A stretch of DNA of 64,000 bases from Nitrospira sp. (GTDB lineage Bacteria > Nitrospirota > Nitrospiria > Nitrospirales > Nitrospiraceae): the NCBI GenBank assembly GCA_029865225.1, contig JAOUHJ010000002.1, forward strand, positions 62,001 to 126,000. The letters run 5' to 3'. The stretch's first letter is position 1. Each line of letters begins with the position of its first letter. Shown here piece after piece: positions 28,445 to 38,312 of the stretch. Position numbers and translations under genes: made by a program. The notes beneath the pieces are model-generated. The model was not told where the DNA came from. It searched no databases and saw only the letters and a program-made list of their open reading frames with translations.

Positions 28445-29467
28445 ATGAGCCATCAACAACCAGCTATTCTGGTCACGGGAGCCGCCGGATTCATAGGATT
28501 TCACGTGGCCAATCGTCTGCTGGACAGAGACGAACACGTCATCGGTCTTGATAACATCAACGACTACTACGACGTCTGGCTAAAAGAAGCTCGCCTCGCT
28601 CAATTGAAGGCACGCGAGCGATTCAACTTCGTCAAGCTGGATCTCGCTGACCGACAGGGCATGCGCGACCTCTTCGCCGACAACGCGATTCGACGAGTCG
28701 TGCATCTCGCCGCTCAAGCCGGTGTGCGCTATTCACTCGTGAACCCTCATGCCTACACCGAGAGCAACATCGAAGGGTTCATGAATATTCTTGAAGGCTG
28801 TCGACACGCTGGGATCGACCACCTCGTCTACGCGTCCTCCAGCTCCGTGTATGGTGGCAACACTCACATGCCGTTTTCTATTCATGATAACGTCGACCAT
28901 CCGGTGTCGCTCTATGCCGCCAGTAAGAAAGCCAACGAACTGATGGCGCATTGTTATGCGCATCTCTATCGGCTGCCCTGCACCGGTCTTCGATTTTTTA
29001 CCGTCTATGGTCCTTGGGGCCGGCCCGATATGGCCCTCTTCATCTTTACCAAAGCGATCTTGGAAGGTAGACCGATCGATGTGTTCAACCAAGGGAAGAT
29101 GCAACGCGATTTTACCTATGTGGACGACATCGTCGATGGTGTCATCCGGACGCTTGATCATCCAGCGACGGCTAACGCAGCATGGTCAGGAGAGAAGCCG
29201 GATCCAGGAACGAGCTCGGCTCCAGCCAGAATCTACAATATCGGCAATCACCGGCCTGTTGAACTGCTGCACTTCATCGAAGTGCTGGAGAAGGCATTGG
29301 GGAAGAAAGCTGAAAAGAGGCTGTTGCCGTTGCAACCGGGAGACGTTCCAGCGACGTACGCCGATATCGACGATCTCACCACCGATGTCGGCTTCAAACC
29401 GACCACCCCAATCGAAATGGGAATTCCTCGATTTGTGGAGTGGTATCGGGGGTTCTATCGAACCTGA
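28445..29467 (+). CDS. NAD-dependent sugar-nucleotide epimerase (UDP-glucuronate 4-epimerase-like)
   Basis: [55 protein letters not shown]. Confidence 0.93.
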   Translation: MSHQQPAILVTGAAGFIGFHVANRLLDRDEHVIGLDNINDYYDVWLKEARLAQLKARERFNFVKLDLADRQGMRDLFADNAIRRVVHLAAQAGVRYSLVNPHAYTESNIEGFMNILEGCRHAGIDHLVYASSSSVYGGNTHMPFSIHDNVDHPVSLYAASKKANELMAHCYAHLYRLPCTGLRFFTVYGPWGRPDMALFIFTKAILEGRPIDVFNQGKMQRDFTYVDDIVDGVIRTLDHPATANAAWSGEKPDPGTSSAPARIYNIGNHRPVELLHFIEVLEKALGKKAEKRLLPLQPGDVPATYADIDDLTTDVGFKPTTPIEMGIPRFVEWYRGFYRT

Positions 29468-29483
29468 CGTAACCAATCGGCGC

Positions 29484-30047
29484 TTAATAACATCCGATTG
29501 GCACAAATCCCGTCCCAAACAGTCTCGACAGGGCAATATAGCGGGCATTATCGTAAAATGAGTAGCTTGGCCCACGCTGATTGCGCCCGGTAATATCTCC
29601 CCCATAGGACGGATCAGACCCAAAGAAAAATCCTCCCCGCGTCTTCTGTACCAGATGCATCCATTCTGAATAGAGTGCACAGACTTCCTGCTGAACAGAG
29701 CCGGATGATGCAATGCCTGCATGCCAGTCACGCGCCCAGTCCGGCACCTGATGTACGATCATCTCAGACGAATGATCCTGGCGGGGGGACACTTCATAGT
29801 GGGGGGCGCCAGTGGTCAGAGTTCGTGGAGCAGTGGGCATATTCTCTAAATCGGGTACGACGGAAATCGGCTTGAGTGCCAATGCAGAACATCCATCTTT
29901 CCCTTTGTTGGTATACAGATAGCTACCGTCTGTTTGTGGACACTCCCAGGTCGTCGCGCTTCCGGAGGTCGAATCATCGAAGGCTGCAGCCCCAGAGGCA
30001 ACTGCGAAGATTACCGCCGAGAGACACAATGTAGGGTTCAGTCGCAT
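29484..30047 (-). CDS. Hypothetical secreted protein, DUF4124-like segment
   Basis: Signal peptide-like start at 30047; TWECPQTDGSYLYTNKGKDGCSAL. Confidence 0.55.
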   Translation of the reverse strand: MRLNPTLCLSAVIFAVASGAAAFDDSTSGSATTWECPQTDGSYLYTNKGKDGCSALALKPISVVPDLENMPTAPRTLTTGAPHYEVSPRQDHSSEMIVHQVPDWARDWHAGIASSGSVQQEVCALYSEWMHLVQKTRGGFFFGSDPSYGGDITGRNQRGPSYSFYDNARYIALSRLFGTGFVPIGCY

Positions 30048-30450
30048 GTGGCACCTCCAGATCCCGAAGCACACGCTGTGGTTGCTTAGTCTATGGTGCC
30101 CACACCCTACGGAATGCTCTCTTTTTTCGTCTATGCCTCTTTGGAGGGGGGAACTCCAGGTGGAGCGGCCTTTTCCGTCCTGTCTATTGTCTTCTACGTC
30201 TACTGATCCTTCGTTATTGCCAACGGAACAGCGTCAAGACTAAAAGAGATCCCCTCTCTTCACACGCATTTCACACCCATATATCCAGCTTTGCCTTGTC
30301 CCGCATGGCGCGCTCAGGTATCCTGCGTATCACTTCCGTGATAGCTGGATAGCTGATCGATCGTGCGCATATTCCGGCTGGAACGATGTTGCGGCAGAAC
30401 CATCGATTGACAGAATCGTTGAGTTACCACCAGTGAGATGAACCAGTAAG

Positions 30451-32460
30451 ATGACCGACTACGGTATCCTCGGAAATTTACTCCTCATTTACACGGTCTC
30501 GATCGCCGTGGTGTTCCTCTTCCACCAATTTCGGCTGCCATCGATCGCCGGATTTCTCGTCGCAGGAGCGTTGATCGGCCCACATGGGCTGAACCTTATT
30601 TCCGATATCGAGACTGTACAGGTCTTGGCGGAAATCGGGATCGTCTTGCTGCTCTTCACGATCGGCATTGAATTTTCATTGAAACATCTGGCCTCGCTTC
30701 GCCGACTCCTCCTCATCGCGGCTCCGATTCAAGTCGGAGGCGTCATCGCCATTGCGTTGGCAGGAGGATTGTTGGCCGGCTTGCCGGCGCCGCAGGCCAT
30801 TTTCTGGGGGTTCCTCCTGTCACTCAGCAGCACCGCCATTGTACTGAAAGCGCTGGCGGCCAGCGATGACAGCGACTCACCGCATGGACGGGCCACGATC
30901 GGTATTCTTGTGTTCCAGGATTTGGCCGTGGTCCCCATGATCTTGCTCACACCCATTCTCGCCAGCCCAAGCGACGGTGCGCTGAGCTCCGTGTTGTTTA
31001 CGTTGGGCAAGTCTATCCTGGTCGTCGGTTGTATTGTGGCAGGTGCATGGTTCGCCGTTCCGAGACTTCTGGAACACATTGTTCGCAGCAGAAGCCGAGA
31101 ACTGTTTCTTCTAACTGTCATCGTCATGTGCCTCGGGATCGCCTGGCTGACGTCACTCGGAGGGCTCTCCCTGGCCTTGGGTGCCTTCATCGCCGGACTC
31201 ATCATTTCGGAGTCTGAGTACAGCCATCAGGCCATTGCCGAAGTACTACCCTTTCGGGATAGTTTCAATAGCCTATTTTTCGTCTCCATCGGGATCCTGA
31301 TGGATTGGCGCATCTTGCTTGAATACCCCATGGTGGTCATCGGCCTCTTGATTTTCGTCCTTCTTGTGAAGTTCGTCACCGGGGCGACAGCTGTGTTGGC
31401 TGTATCTATGCCACCTCGCTCCGCCGTGATGACCGGAATCGCTCTGGCACAGGTTGGCGAGTTCAGCTTCATCCTGGCACAGGTGGGACAAGACGACAAT
31501 CTCCTCTCGGGTGCACCCTATCAGATTTTTCTGGCTGTCTCGGTCTGCTCGATGATTATCACACCGTTCCTCATGCAACTGTCGCCCCATATCGGTCGCC
31601 GAGTCGAGGCCATACAGAGGCTTCGTCACTGGTTTCCCAGACAGACCACGGCCCATGTATTGGAAGCGGAAGGGCGGCATCTCCGGATCAAGGACCATGT
31701 CATCATCGTGGGATACGGATTAAACGGGCGGAATCTGGCGCGAGTATTGGGAGAGACGGAAGTCCCTTATATTGCATTGGATTTGGACGGCGATACTGTC
31801 CGCCGAGAGGCGGCACATGGACTCCCACTTTACTATGGAGATGCCACAAACCCAAATGTCTTGAGACACGTGAAGATCGAAAATGCGCGGGTACTGGTCG
31901 TCGCGATTTCCGACCCCTTCATGGCTCGCCGGGCCGTACAGGTTGCCCGAAGCCTGAACCCCAAGATTCATATCGTCGTGCGAACCCGCTACTTGCGCGA
32001 GTTGGAAGAACTCCACCAGCTGGGAGCCGACGATGTGGTGCCTGAAGAATTTGAGACATCCATCGAGATCTTTGCGCTCGTGTTGCGTACCTACAACATG
32101 CCGCAAGACTTCGTCATGCGGAAGGCCGAGCAGGTCCGTCGAGAGGGATACGCGCTCCTCCGACGAAGCGAACTTCCCGAGCTGGCACACCACCTTCGCG
32201 GTGGCACTCTGACTGATGTGGAAGTAGAAACCTGTAGGATCGAGGAACATTCCCCGGCGGTCGGCCAGACACTCCTCCAACTCGCGCTACGGCCGAAAAC
32301 CGGTGCCTCCATCATCGCGTTGACCAGAGGCGGTGTCACCGAATCCAACCCATCGGAGAAAACCAGGCTCTTTGCAGGGGATATCGTGGTGCTGCTCGGA
32401 TCGCGCGATGAAATCCAGCGCGCAATGGGGTTCATCCTGGCCAGTGAACCGGAAGCCTAG
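30451..32460 (+). CDS. Kef/CPA2-type monovalent cation:proton antiporter with RCK (TrkA-N/TrkA-C) domains
   Basis: Multi-TM Na/H exchanger region; VIIVGYGLNGRNLARVLGE Rossmann motif; TrkA-C region at the end. Confidence 0.95.
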   Translation: MTDYGILGNLLLIYTVSIAVVFLFHQFRLPSIAGFLVAGALIGPHGLNLISDIETVQVLAEIGIVLLLFTIGIEFSLKHLASLRRLLLIAAPIQVGGVIAIALAGGLLAGLPAPQAIFWGFLLSLSSTAIVLKALAASDDSDSPHGRATIGILVFQDLAVVPMILLTPILASPSDGALSSVLFTLGKSILVVGCIVAGAWFAVPRLLEHIVRSRSRELFLLTVIVMCLGIAWLTSLGGLSLALGAFIAGLIISESEYSHQAIAEVLPFRDSFNSLFFVSIGILMDWRILLEYPMVVIGLLIFVLLVKFVTGATAVLAVSMPPRSAVMTGIALAQVGEFSFILAQVGQDDNLLSGAPYQIFLAVSVCSMIITPFLMQLSPHIGRRVEAIQRLRHWFPRQTTAHVLEAEGRHLRIKDHVIIVGYGLNGRNLARVLGETEVPYIALDLDGDTVRREAAHGLPLYYGDATNPNVLRHVKIENARVLVVAISDPFMARRAVQVARSLNPKIHIVVRTRYLRELEELHQLGADDVVPEEFETSIEIFALVLRTYNMPQDFVMRKAEQVRREGYALLRRSELPELAHHLRGGTLTDVEVETCRIEEHSPAVGQTLLQLALRPKTGASIIALTRGGVTESNPSEKTRLFAGDIVVLLGSRDEIQRAMGFILASEPEA

Positions 32461-32468
32461 CGTACGGA

Positions 32469-33557
32469 TCAGCTCCGCCACCGGAGCGTCACTCGTTCCT
32501 TGAGCGGATGCTCGAAGGGTTGTCCTGTCTGAACCGACTCAAGATGGGCAGCCTTGAGCTTGTAGTACCATTTGGCGGGCATGTCGGCATCGCCAAGAAA
32601 CATTGAGGAGGGTTTGTGACGGAGGCCCACGGCAAGGTGCTTCATCGCTCGTTCATCCTGCCCCAGAAACATTTTCGTCAACGTCCGAAAGATCAAATTT
32701 CCAAACGGCAACCAATGTAGGCCGCGCCAATAGGCTGAAAAATCGATCCGACACTCCATCTCTGACACGGGGGTTGCCATCAATCGATTGGCCAGCCACG
32801 CGGTTCCACATTGCATAAGCTCAACCCGTTGATTCGGCAGTACGAAATCGATGGTCGTGCTTAGCGGTCCTCCGTAGATCCGTTCCATCCAATGAAACGG
32901 ACCGCTGTTCTTGGCCGGCCGATGAGCGGTCATCCGAAAACCGTTCGGAATGGGCTCGAAAATTTTGGTCTTCTCGTGCATTCGAGCATCACTGCGCCAC
33001 CAGGAATGCACATACGGCCCGTGAACTGGGTCGATTAAACCGATGACGCCATCGTCAGCCGTGCAGGTGTAGGTCAACGAAATGTGGAAGGTTTGTCGAG
33101 GTTCAGAGGGAAGCGGCATGCGTGGAACCGGCGGCAAGGGGTCGAGGTTTCCGCGTTCATCGGCGAGATATAACCAAATCATCCCATCGGTTTCTTCCGC
33201 CGGATACGTGGCAATGCCGATCTTATCGGTCTTCAGAATCGGTTCATCTGGAAGAGCCGGAATGCGCTGACAACGCCCCTTTGTATCGAATTGCCAACCA
33301 TGATATGGGCATTCCACTCGCTCACCGTCGAATCGGCCGAACGACAAGGGCATCCCCCGATGAGGGCAGATATCACGCATGGCCGATAGCGTGCCGGTCC
33401 GATCACGGCACAGCACGATCGGTAATCCCAACATCTGAAGTGCCTTCATCGTCCCTGAACGCAAGGTATGACTCGGCATAGCCGGATACCAAAATCCAAA
33501 GAGAGGAGCACTCCTCGAAACCGTGCTTTCACCTGATGGCTGTTCGATCATTCGCAA
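32469..33557 (-). CDS. Rieske (2Fe-2S) aromatic ring-hydroxylating dioxygenase family protein
   Basis: CPHRGMPLSFGRFDGERVECPYHGW Rieske motif; DPVHGPYVHSWW mononuclear iron-like motif. Confidence 0.9.
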   Translation of the reverse strand: MRMIEQPSGESTVSRSAPLFGFWYPAMPSHTLRSGTMKALQMLGLPIVLCRDRTGTLSAMRDICPHRGMPLSFGRFDGERVECPYHGWQFDTKGRCQRIPALPDEPILKTDKIGIATYPAEETDGMIWLYLADERGNLDPLPPVPRMPLPSEPRQTFHISLTYTCTADDGVIGLIDPVHGPYVHSWWRSDARMHEKTKIFEPIPNGFRMTAHRPAKNSGPFHWMERIYGGPLSTTIDFVLPNQRVELMQCGTAWLANRLMATPVSEMECRIDFSAYWRGLHWLPFGNLIFRTLTKMFLGQDERAMKHLAVGLRHKPSSMFLGDADMPAKWYYKLKAAHLESVQTGQPFEHPLKERVTLRWRS

Positions 33558-33661
33558 GGTAGGAGACTCAGTCGCTAGGCATCATGGTAATGGACAGGAC
33601 TATACTGGGGGTAAAGGACTAGGTCAAGCAATGGGCAAAGGACGCATGGTTGTCCTGTTCC

Positions 33662-33691
33662 TTGACACCCCAAACAATCACATACTATTCT
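33662..33691 (+). promoter_or_regulatory. Sigma70-like promoter upstream of DsrE2-TusA
   Basis: TTGACA (33662-33667), 18-nt spacer, TATTCT (33686-33691). Confidence 0.6.
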
Positions 33692-33707
33692 CCTTATAGA
33701 GAACATT

Positions 33708-33729
33708 CAGAGCCTTTCGGAAGGCTCTG
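33708..33729 (+). promoter_or_regulatory. Perfect 9-bp hairpin in the 5' UTR of the DsrE2 gene
   Basis: CAGAGCCTT-TCGG-AAGGCTCTG about 20 nt upstream of the start codon. Confidence 0.6.
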
Positions 33730-33749
33730 ATCGATAAAGAGGTGATTTG

Positions 33750-34280
33750 ATGATAGCGACACAAATTGAACCAACGTCGACGTTGGCACAGCTACAGGAA
33801 TCGAAGCCGGAGAGAGTCACGATCGTGTTGCTGAGCGGTGATCTCGATCGGGCGATGGCCGCGTTTATTATCGCGACAGGTGCCGCCGCCATGGGTATGC
33901 GCGTGACGGTGTTTTTTACATTTTGGGGGCTGAATGCCATCCGGAGAAGGGGAGCAACCAGTTCTGCAAAAGATTGGCTCCGACGGATGTTTGGTCTGCT
34001 CAACAAAGGTGGCGCCGATACGCTCCCCCTATCCCGCTTCCATTTCGGGGGGATCGGCACCAAGATGATGCAGAAAGTCATGAAGCAAAATAGGATGCCG
34101 GGAGTTCCGGAGTTGATGCAGACCGCCCTCGATCTAGGTGTGCGATTTATCGCCTGTACCACGACGATGGGTCTCATGGGTATCACCAAAGATACACTGG
34201 TTGACGGCATCGATCAGTTCGCCGGCGTGACGACCTATTTGGCGGAAGCCAAGCAAGGCAGCGTCAACCTGTTCATCTGA
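33750..34280 (+). CDS. DsrE/DsrF-like (DsrE2) family protein
   Basis: VTIVLLSGDLDRAMAAFIIATGAAAMGMRVTVFFTFWGLNAIRR; conserved C in RFIACTTTMGLMGI; TTG 33747 is an alternative start. Confidence 0.9.
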   Translation: MIATQIEPTSTLAQLQESKPERVTIVLLSGDLDRAMAAFIIATGAAAMGMRVTVFFTFWGLNAIRRRGATSSAKDWLRRMFGLLNKGGADTLPLSRFHFGGIGTKMMQKVMKQNRMPGVPELMQTALDLGVRFIACTTTMGLMGITKDTLVDGIDQFAGVTTYLAEAKQGSVNLFI

Positions 34281-34301
34281 ACCGTCAACTGAAGCGAGAG
34301 G

Positions 34302-34553
34302 GTGTTGATGATGCAAGCCGATCTCAAACTCGATACCTTGGGTTACTTCTGTCCGATGCCGATTATCCTGACGTCCAAAAAAATAAAGGAGTTGGCATTG
34401 GGGCAAGTCTTGGAAGTCGTCTCGGATGATGAGGGCATCAAGAAAGACATGCCCGCCTGGTGTGAGACCACTGGCCATCAAATGATGGGCTTGGAAGAGG
34501 AACAGGCCAAGTCGGGCCGGATCTACAAGGCTTTTGTCAAGAAAACCAAATAG
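34302..34553 (+). CDS. tusA: TusA family sulfurtransferase
   Basis: LDTLGYFCPMPIILTSKKIKELALGQVLEVVSDDEG (CPxP motif). Confidence 0.93.
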   Translation: MLMMQADLKLDTLGYFCPMPIILTSKKIKELALGQVLEVVSDDEGIKKDMPAWCETTGHQMMGLEEEQAKSGRIYKAFVKKTK

Positions 34554-34583
34554 TCTGATCTTTCAAAGACGCGGAAAGCATGA

Positions 34584-34619
34584 AAGCCGGAAGGACGATG
34601 GTTAGTCCTCCGGCTTTTT
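34584..34619 (+). terminator. Rho-independent terminator after tusA
   Basis: AAGCCGGAAGGAC-gatggtta-GTCCTCCGGCTTTTT. Confidence 0.8.
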
Positions 34620-34641
34620 CGTGTGGACTCATGACGGTGAC

Positions 34642-36108
34642 ATGAAGCAACTCGTCGAGTGCGTTCCCAACTTTAGTGAAGGCCGGAATCAAACGACGAT
34701 TCAGGCGCTGATTGATGCCGTGACATCGACCGAAGGTGTAGTGCTGCTGGACCACTCAATGGACACGGATCACCATCGAGCCGTGTTGACGTTCTGCGGA
34801 GCCCCTGCGGTCATGGTCGAGGCCGCCTTTCGTGCGATTCGAGTCGCCACCGATCTGATTGATCTGCGTACCCATGGCGGTGTCCATCCTCGCATCGGAG
34901 CGACGGACGTGGTGCCGTTCATACCGATCAAAGGCACAACGATGCAAGACTGCGTTCAGCTCGCCAAACAACTGGGAGATCGAGTTGGACGCGAGCTCCA
35001 GATCCCGGTCTTCTTGTACGAGCGTGCAGCAGCTCACACCGACCATGCCCCACTGGAGGTCGTTCGACGAGGAGGACTTGAAGGCTTAGCCTTCCGCATG
35101 ACTTCCGATCCCGATTGGACGCCGGACTTCGGCCCAGCTCGACTTCATCAGAGTGCGGGAGCGATCGCGATCGGCGCACGCCCTCCCCTCATCGCTTATA
35201 ATGTGAACCTTCACTCAACGGACGTTGAGGCTGCTCGGTCGATCGCGAGGAGTATTCGCCATTCAAGCGGCGGCTTACCCCATCTTAAGGCGATCGGGGT
35301 GGAATTACCCAGCCGTGGCATGGTCCAGATCGCGATGAATTTGACCGATTACCAGGTCACTCCGATCCACACCGCTCTTCAGTCGGTCAAAACCGAAGCC
35401 GCAAAGCATGGAATCGAGGTGGCTGGAAGCGAACTGATCGGCTTAATACCGCAGGCGGCATTGAACCAAGCTGCAGCTACTTCGTTGGAGCTCAATCGGT
35501 TCGATTCCGGTCAGGTACTCGAAACCCGGATAGCCGAAGCCCTGCAGAGTAGGAACGAGACGGACGAGACTGTATCGGACTTTCTCGCTGCAGTAGCAGA
35601 GGCCACGCCTTCACGAGCGGGTGGCAGTGTGACGGCGCTCGTTGGTGCTTTGGCGGCTTCTCTTGGAGTGATGGGAGCACGTCTTGGTCGCCACCTGGAT
35701 ACCGAACAACGCCTGCTTCTCTTGAGCCGACGGCTTCATCAACTTGTTCAAGAAGATACCGCGGCTTACGAAGAGTTAATGAATGCTTATAAGATCCCTA
35801 AGCAACACCCAGATCGTCCGATGGCGGTTTCGACAGCTCTCAATAAAGCTACAGAAGTGCCTCTAGAGATTGCTGAACTCTCTTGTGAGGTGGGAAGGTC
35901 TATTCATTCTGCCCTTCCCTCAGCAAAACTAGCCGTTCATTCGGATCTTACGGTAGGTATAACGATGGCGATAGCGGCGGCTCACGCGGCACTTCATACC
36001 GTCAACGTCAACCTTACATTGCAATCAAATCAATACCTTATCGATGCATTGCGGTCCAGGATCAAGCAATTAGAGCAAAACCTTGAGGAACTAAAAAGGT
36101 TATGTTAG
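34642..36108 (+). CDS. ftcD: Fused glutamate formimidoyltransferase / formiminotetrahydrofolate cyclodeaminase
   Basis: KQLVECVPNFSEGRNQTTIQALIDAV...LDHSMDTDHHRAVLTFCG plus C-terminal cyclodeaminase (TPSRAGGSVTALVGALAASLGVM). Confidence 0.95.
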   Translation: MKQLVECVPNFSEGRNQTTIQALIDAVTSTEGVVLLDHSMDTDHHRAVLTFCGAPAVMVEAAFRAIRVATDLIDLRTHGGVHPRIGATDVVPFIPIKGTTMQDCVQLAKQLGDRVGRELQIPVFLYERAAAHTDHAPLEVVRRGGLEGLAFRMTSDPDWTPDFGPARLHQSAGAIAIGARPPLIAYNVNLHSTDVEAARSIARSIRHSSGGLPHLKAIGVELPSRGMVQIAMNLTDYQVTPIHTALQSVKTEAAKHGIEVAGSELIGLIPQAALNQAAATSLELNRFDSGQVLETRIAEALQSRNETDETVSDFLAAVAEATPSRAGGSVTALVGALAASLGVMGARLGRHLDTEQRLLLLSRRLHQLVQEDTAAYEELMNAYKIPKQHPDRPMAVSTALNKATEVPLEIAELSCEVGRSIHSALPSAKLAVHSDLTVGITMAIAAAHAALHTVNVNLTLQSNQYLIDALRSRIKQLEQNLEELKRLC

Positions 36109-36180
36109 ACTCCGACGCCGAATTCGTGGAAACCCTAAGCAGCAGGCTGACCTGGCCTGAGAAAGTCGAAAATCAAGCGA

Positions 36181-36375
36181 ATGGAAATCAAGGTTTTTAA
36201 CAATAACGTTGAAAAGGCCCTGAAGGTCGCGAAAAAGAAGTTGGCGGGAGAAGGGCTATTTCGCGAGCTCAAGCGCCGTCGTTTCTATGAGAAGCCCAGT
36301 GTCAGGAAGAAAGCCAAACAGCGTGAGGCACAGAGGCGTCGTCAAAAATGGCTTTCTAAGCGAAGACCTGACTAG
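36181..36375 (+). CDS. rpsU: 30S ribosomal protein S21
   Basis: MEIKVFNNNVEKALKVAKKKLAGEGLFRELKRRRFYEKPSVRKKAKQREAQRRRQK. Confidence 0.95.
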   Translation: MEIKVFNNNVEKALKVAKKKLAGEGLFRELKRRRFYEKPSVRKKAKQREAQRRRQKWLSKRRPD

Positions 36376-36438
36376 CCCTATCCCGACCGTGTTCGTATCC
36401 CCCTCGGTCATCTTCCTTCTTGTTTTGATCCAAGTCTG

Positions 36439-37098
36439 ATGCGCCGGGATGAAATCCATGAGGCGATCCGACTTGTCAAGCAAGAGGTTCGCCGATGGCA
36501 AGAACCGGTCCTCGGCGTCGTCGCCAAGCAATCCAACCGAGATCCGTTTCTGATCCTGATCTCCTGTCTCCTGAGCCTTCGCACGAAAGACAAGACCACT
36601 AGGGAAGCCAGTGATCGACTGTTTGCCCTGGCACACACACCGACATCAATACTGAAGCTGCCCTTGAAAAAGATCGAACGGGCGATCTATCCGGTCGGAT
36701 TCTACCGAACGAAGGCCAAATCGATTCATCAGATTTGCCATCAGCTGATCGATGAACACGGAGGCAGGGTCCCGGATTCCATCGACGAGCTGGTAACCCT
36801 CCCAGGAGTTGGACGAAAGACCGCCAATCTGGTCGTCACCGTTGGTTTTCAAAAGCCTGGAATTTGCGTCGATGTGCATGTCCATCGCATCAGTAACCGG
36901 TGGGGCTATATCAAAACGAAAACTCCTGAAGAATCGGAACAGGCCCTCAGACGTAAGCTTCCCAAAGAATACTGGATCACCTACAACGACCTCCTCGTCC
37001 CCTATGGACAAAACCTGTGCTTTCCGGTTTCGCCGCTCTGCAGCCGATGCAAGTTGAGCGGGCTGTGTGATCGGGTAGGAGTAACAAAGTCACGTTAA
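36439..37098 (+). CDS. nth: Endonuclease III
   Basis: HhH LVTLPGVGRKTANLVVTVGFQKPGICVDVHVHRISNRWGY; C-terminal CFPVSPLCSRCKLSGLC Fe-S motif. Confidence 0.95.
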   Translation: MRRDEIHEAIRLVKQEVRRWQEPVLGVVAKQSNRDPFLILISCLLSLRTKDKTTREASDRLFALAHTPTSILKLPLKKIERAIYPVGFYRTKAKSIHQICHQLIDEHGGRVPDSIDELVTLPGVGRKTANLVVTVGFQKPGICVDVHVHRISNRWGYIKTKTPEESEQALRRKLPKEYWITYNDLLVPYGQNLCFPVSPLCSRCKLSGLCDRVGVTKSR

Positions 37099-37177
37099 GC
37101 GTGAACGGTGAAACGCGAGAGGATATGGCCCAAGGAAACCCCTTCTCTCACCTTTTACGTCTTACTTATCACATCTC

Positions 37178-37597
37178 TCAGATGAACAGTTTCGTTTCTG
37201 CCTCGGCAGTCAGCGAAAGGATGGCCGGTAGCCCCATGACCTCATCGACATTCTTTTCGACCGCGTCCGTGTCCACGCCCATATACTCCAACCCTGCACT
37301 GCAGGCGATGAGCCGGAGCTTTCCGACCTGCTTGGCATCCTGAAACATTTCGGAGATCTTCGGCACCTTTTTCTCTTTGAGCAGCCGAGTCACCTCCTCG
37401 GCTGATCCTGCATATTCCGGCGGGAAATCAATCTGATCAATCTTGCCTTCAGCAAGTTTCTTGATCGTCCAGAACAACAAGACCACGATCACGTCCTTGC
37501 CCATCGCCGCAGCCGTCATGCCAAGTGTCGCAACTTGGTGCAGCTTATCGTAGGTCGCATTGTGGGCAAAAATGACGAACTTTGGTGTGGTGGACAT
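37178..37597 (-). CDS. DsrE family protein
   Basis: KFVIFAHNATYDKLHQVATLGMTAAAMGKDVIVVLLFWTIKKL; LRLIACSAGLEYMGVD. Confidence 0.85.
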   Translation of the reverse strand: MSTTPKFVIFAHNATYDKLHQVATLGMTAAAMGKDVIVVLLFWTIKKLAEGKIDQIDFPPEYAGSAEEVTRLLKEKKVPKISEMFQDAKQVGKLRLIACSAGLEYMGVDTDAVEKNVDEVMGLPAILSLTAEAETKLFI

Positions 37598-37770
37598 TTC
37601 TAGTGCTTCTGTACGCTAGTGTTGAGGTTGTTCATATATTCGGCAGTGGCCGAACTAATCTCCGCTAGAGACTCCAGTCGTGGCTCCAAACTTAGTGATT
37701 ATAACGACCAGACCAAACTGCGTAAACACGAGACTTCACATCTGCTTCGCCTTGAGGGGCGCGCAGGCCC

Positions 37771-38220
37771 ATGCTAGGATGCCGCCCGATGGATTGGCTA
37801 CTGACGACGGTTCAACAGTACGTCTCAACTGAAACCCTCGTGACCCTGACGGCGCTTTCGATCGTCTTCTTTGTCGGATCGCTGATCGCCATCCCGTTCA
37901 TCCTCGTTCGGCTTCCAACAGATTTTTTCGACACTCGGGTTCCACGCCGCTGGATGGAAAATCACCACCCAGTGCTTCGACTATTCGGCCACCTTATAAA
38001 GAATGTGGTTGGAGCCATCTTTCTCTTCGCCGGATTCCTCATGTTATTCTTGCCGGGCCAAGGCATTCTCACGATGTTGATCGGTGTGACCATGTTGGAT
38101 TTTCCCGGCAAGCGAAGGTTAGAGGCGAGGATGATCGGCCAACCGGCGGTACTGAACACCATCAACAATATGCGCCAGAAGTTCGGCAAGCCACCGCTCA
38201 CAATTGCGCCACAACTGTGA
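37771..38220 (+). CDS. Small integral membrane protein (PGPGW-like)
   Basis: TM helices with FLPGQGILTMLIGVTMLDFPGKRRLEARMI; likely start at MDWLL. Confidence 0.65.
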   Translation: MLGCRPMDWLLTTVQQYVSTETLVTLTALSIVFFVGSLIAIPFILVRLPTDFFDTRVPRRWMENHHPVLRLFGHLIKNVVGAIFLFAGFLMLFLPGQGILTMLIGVTMLDFPGKRRLEARMIGQPAVLNTINNMRQKFGKPPLTIAPQL

Positions 38221-38312
38221 ACGTGCAAACCACTCATTCTTCCCGATCACGCTTCAACAGTCGTAAAAGCCTATTTCTGAACGTTCACCAACTCTGAGGA
38301 AAAACTCCCTCC

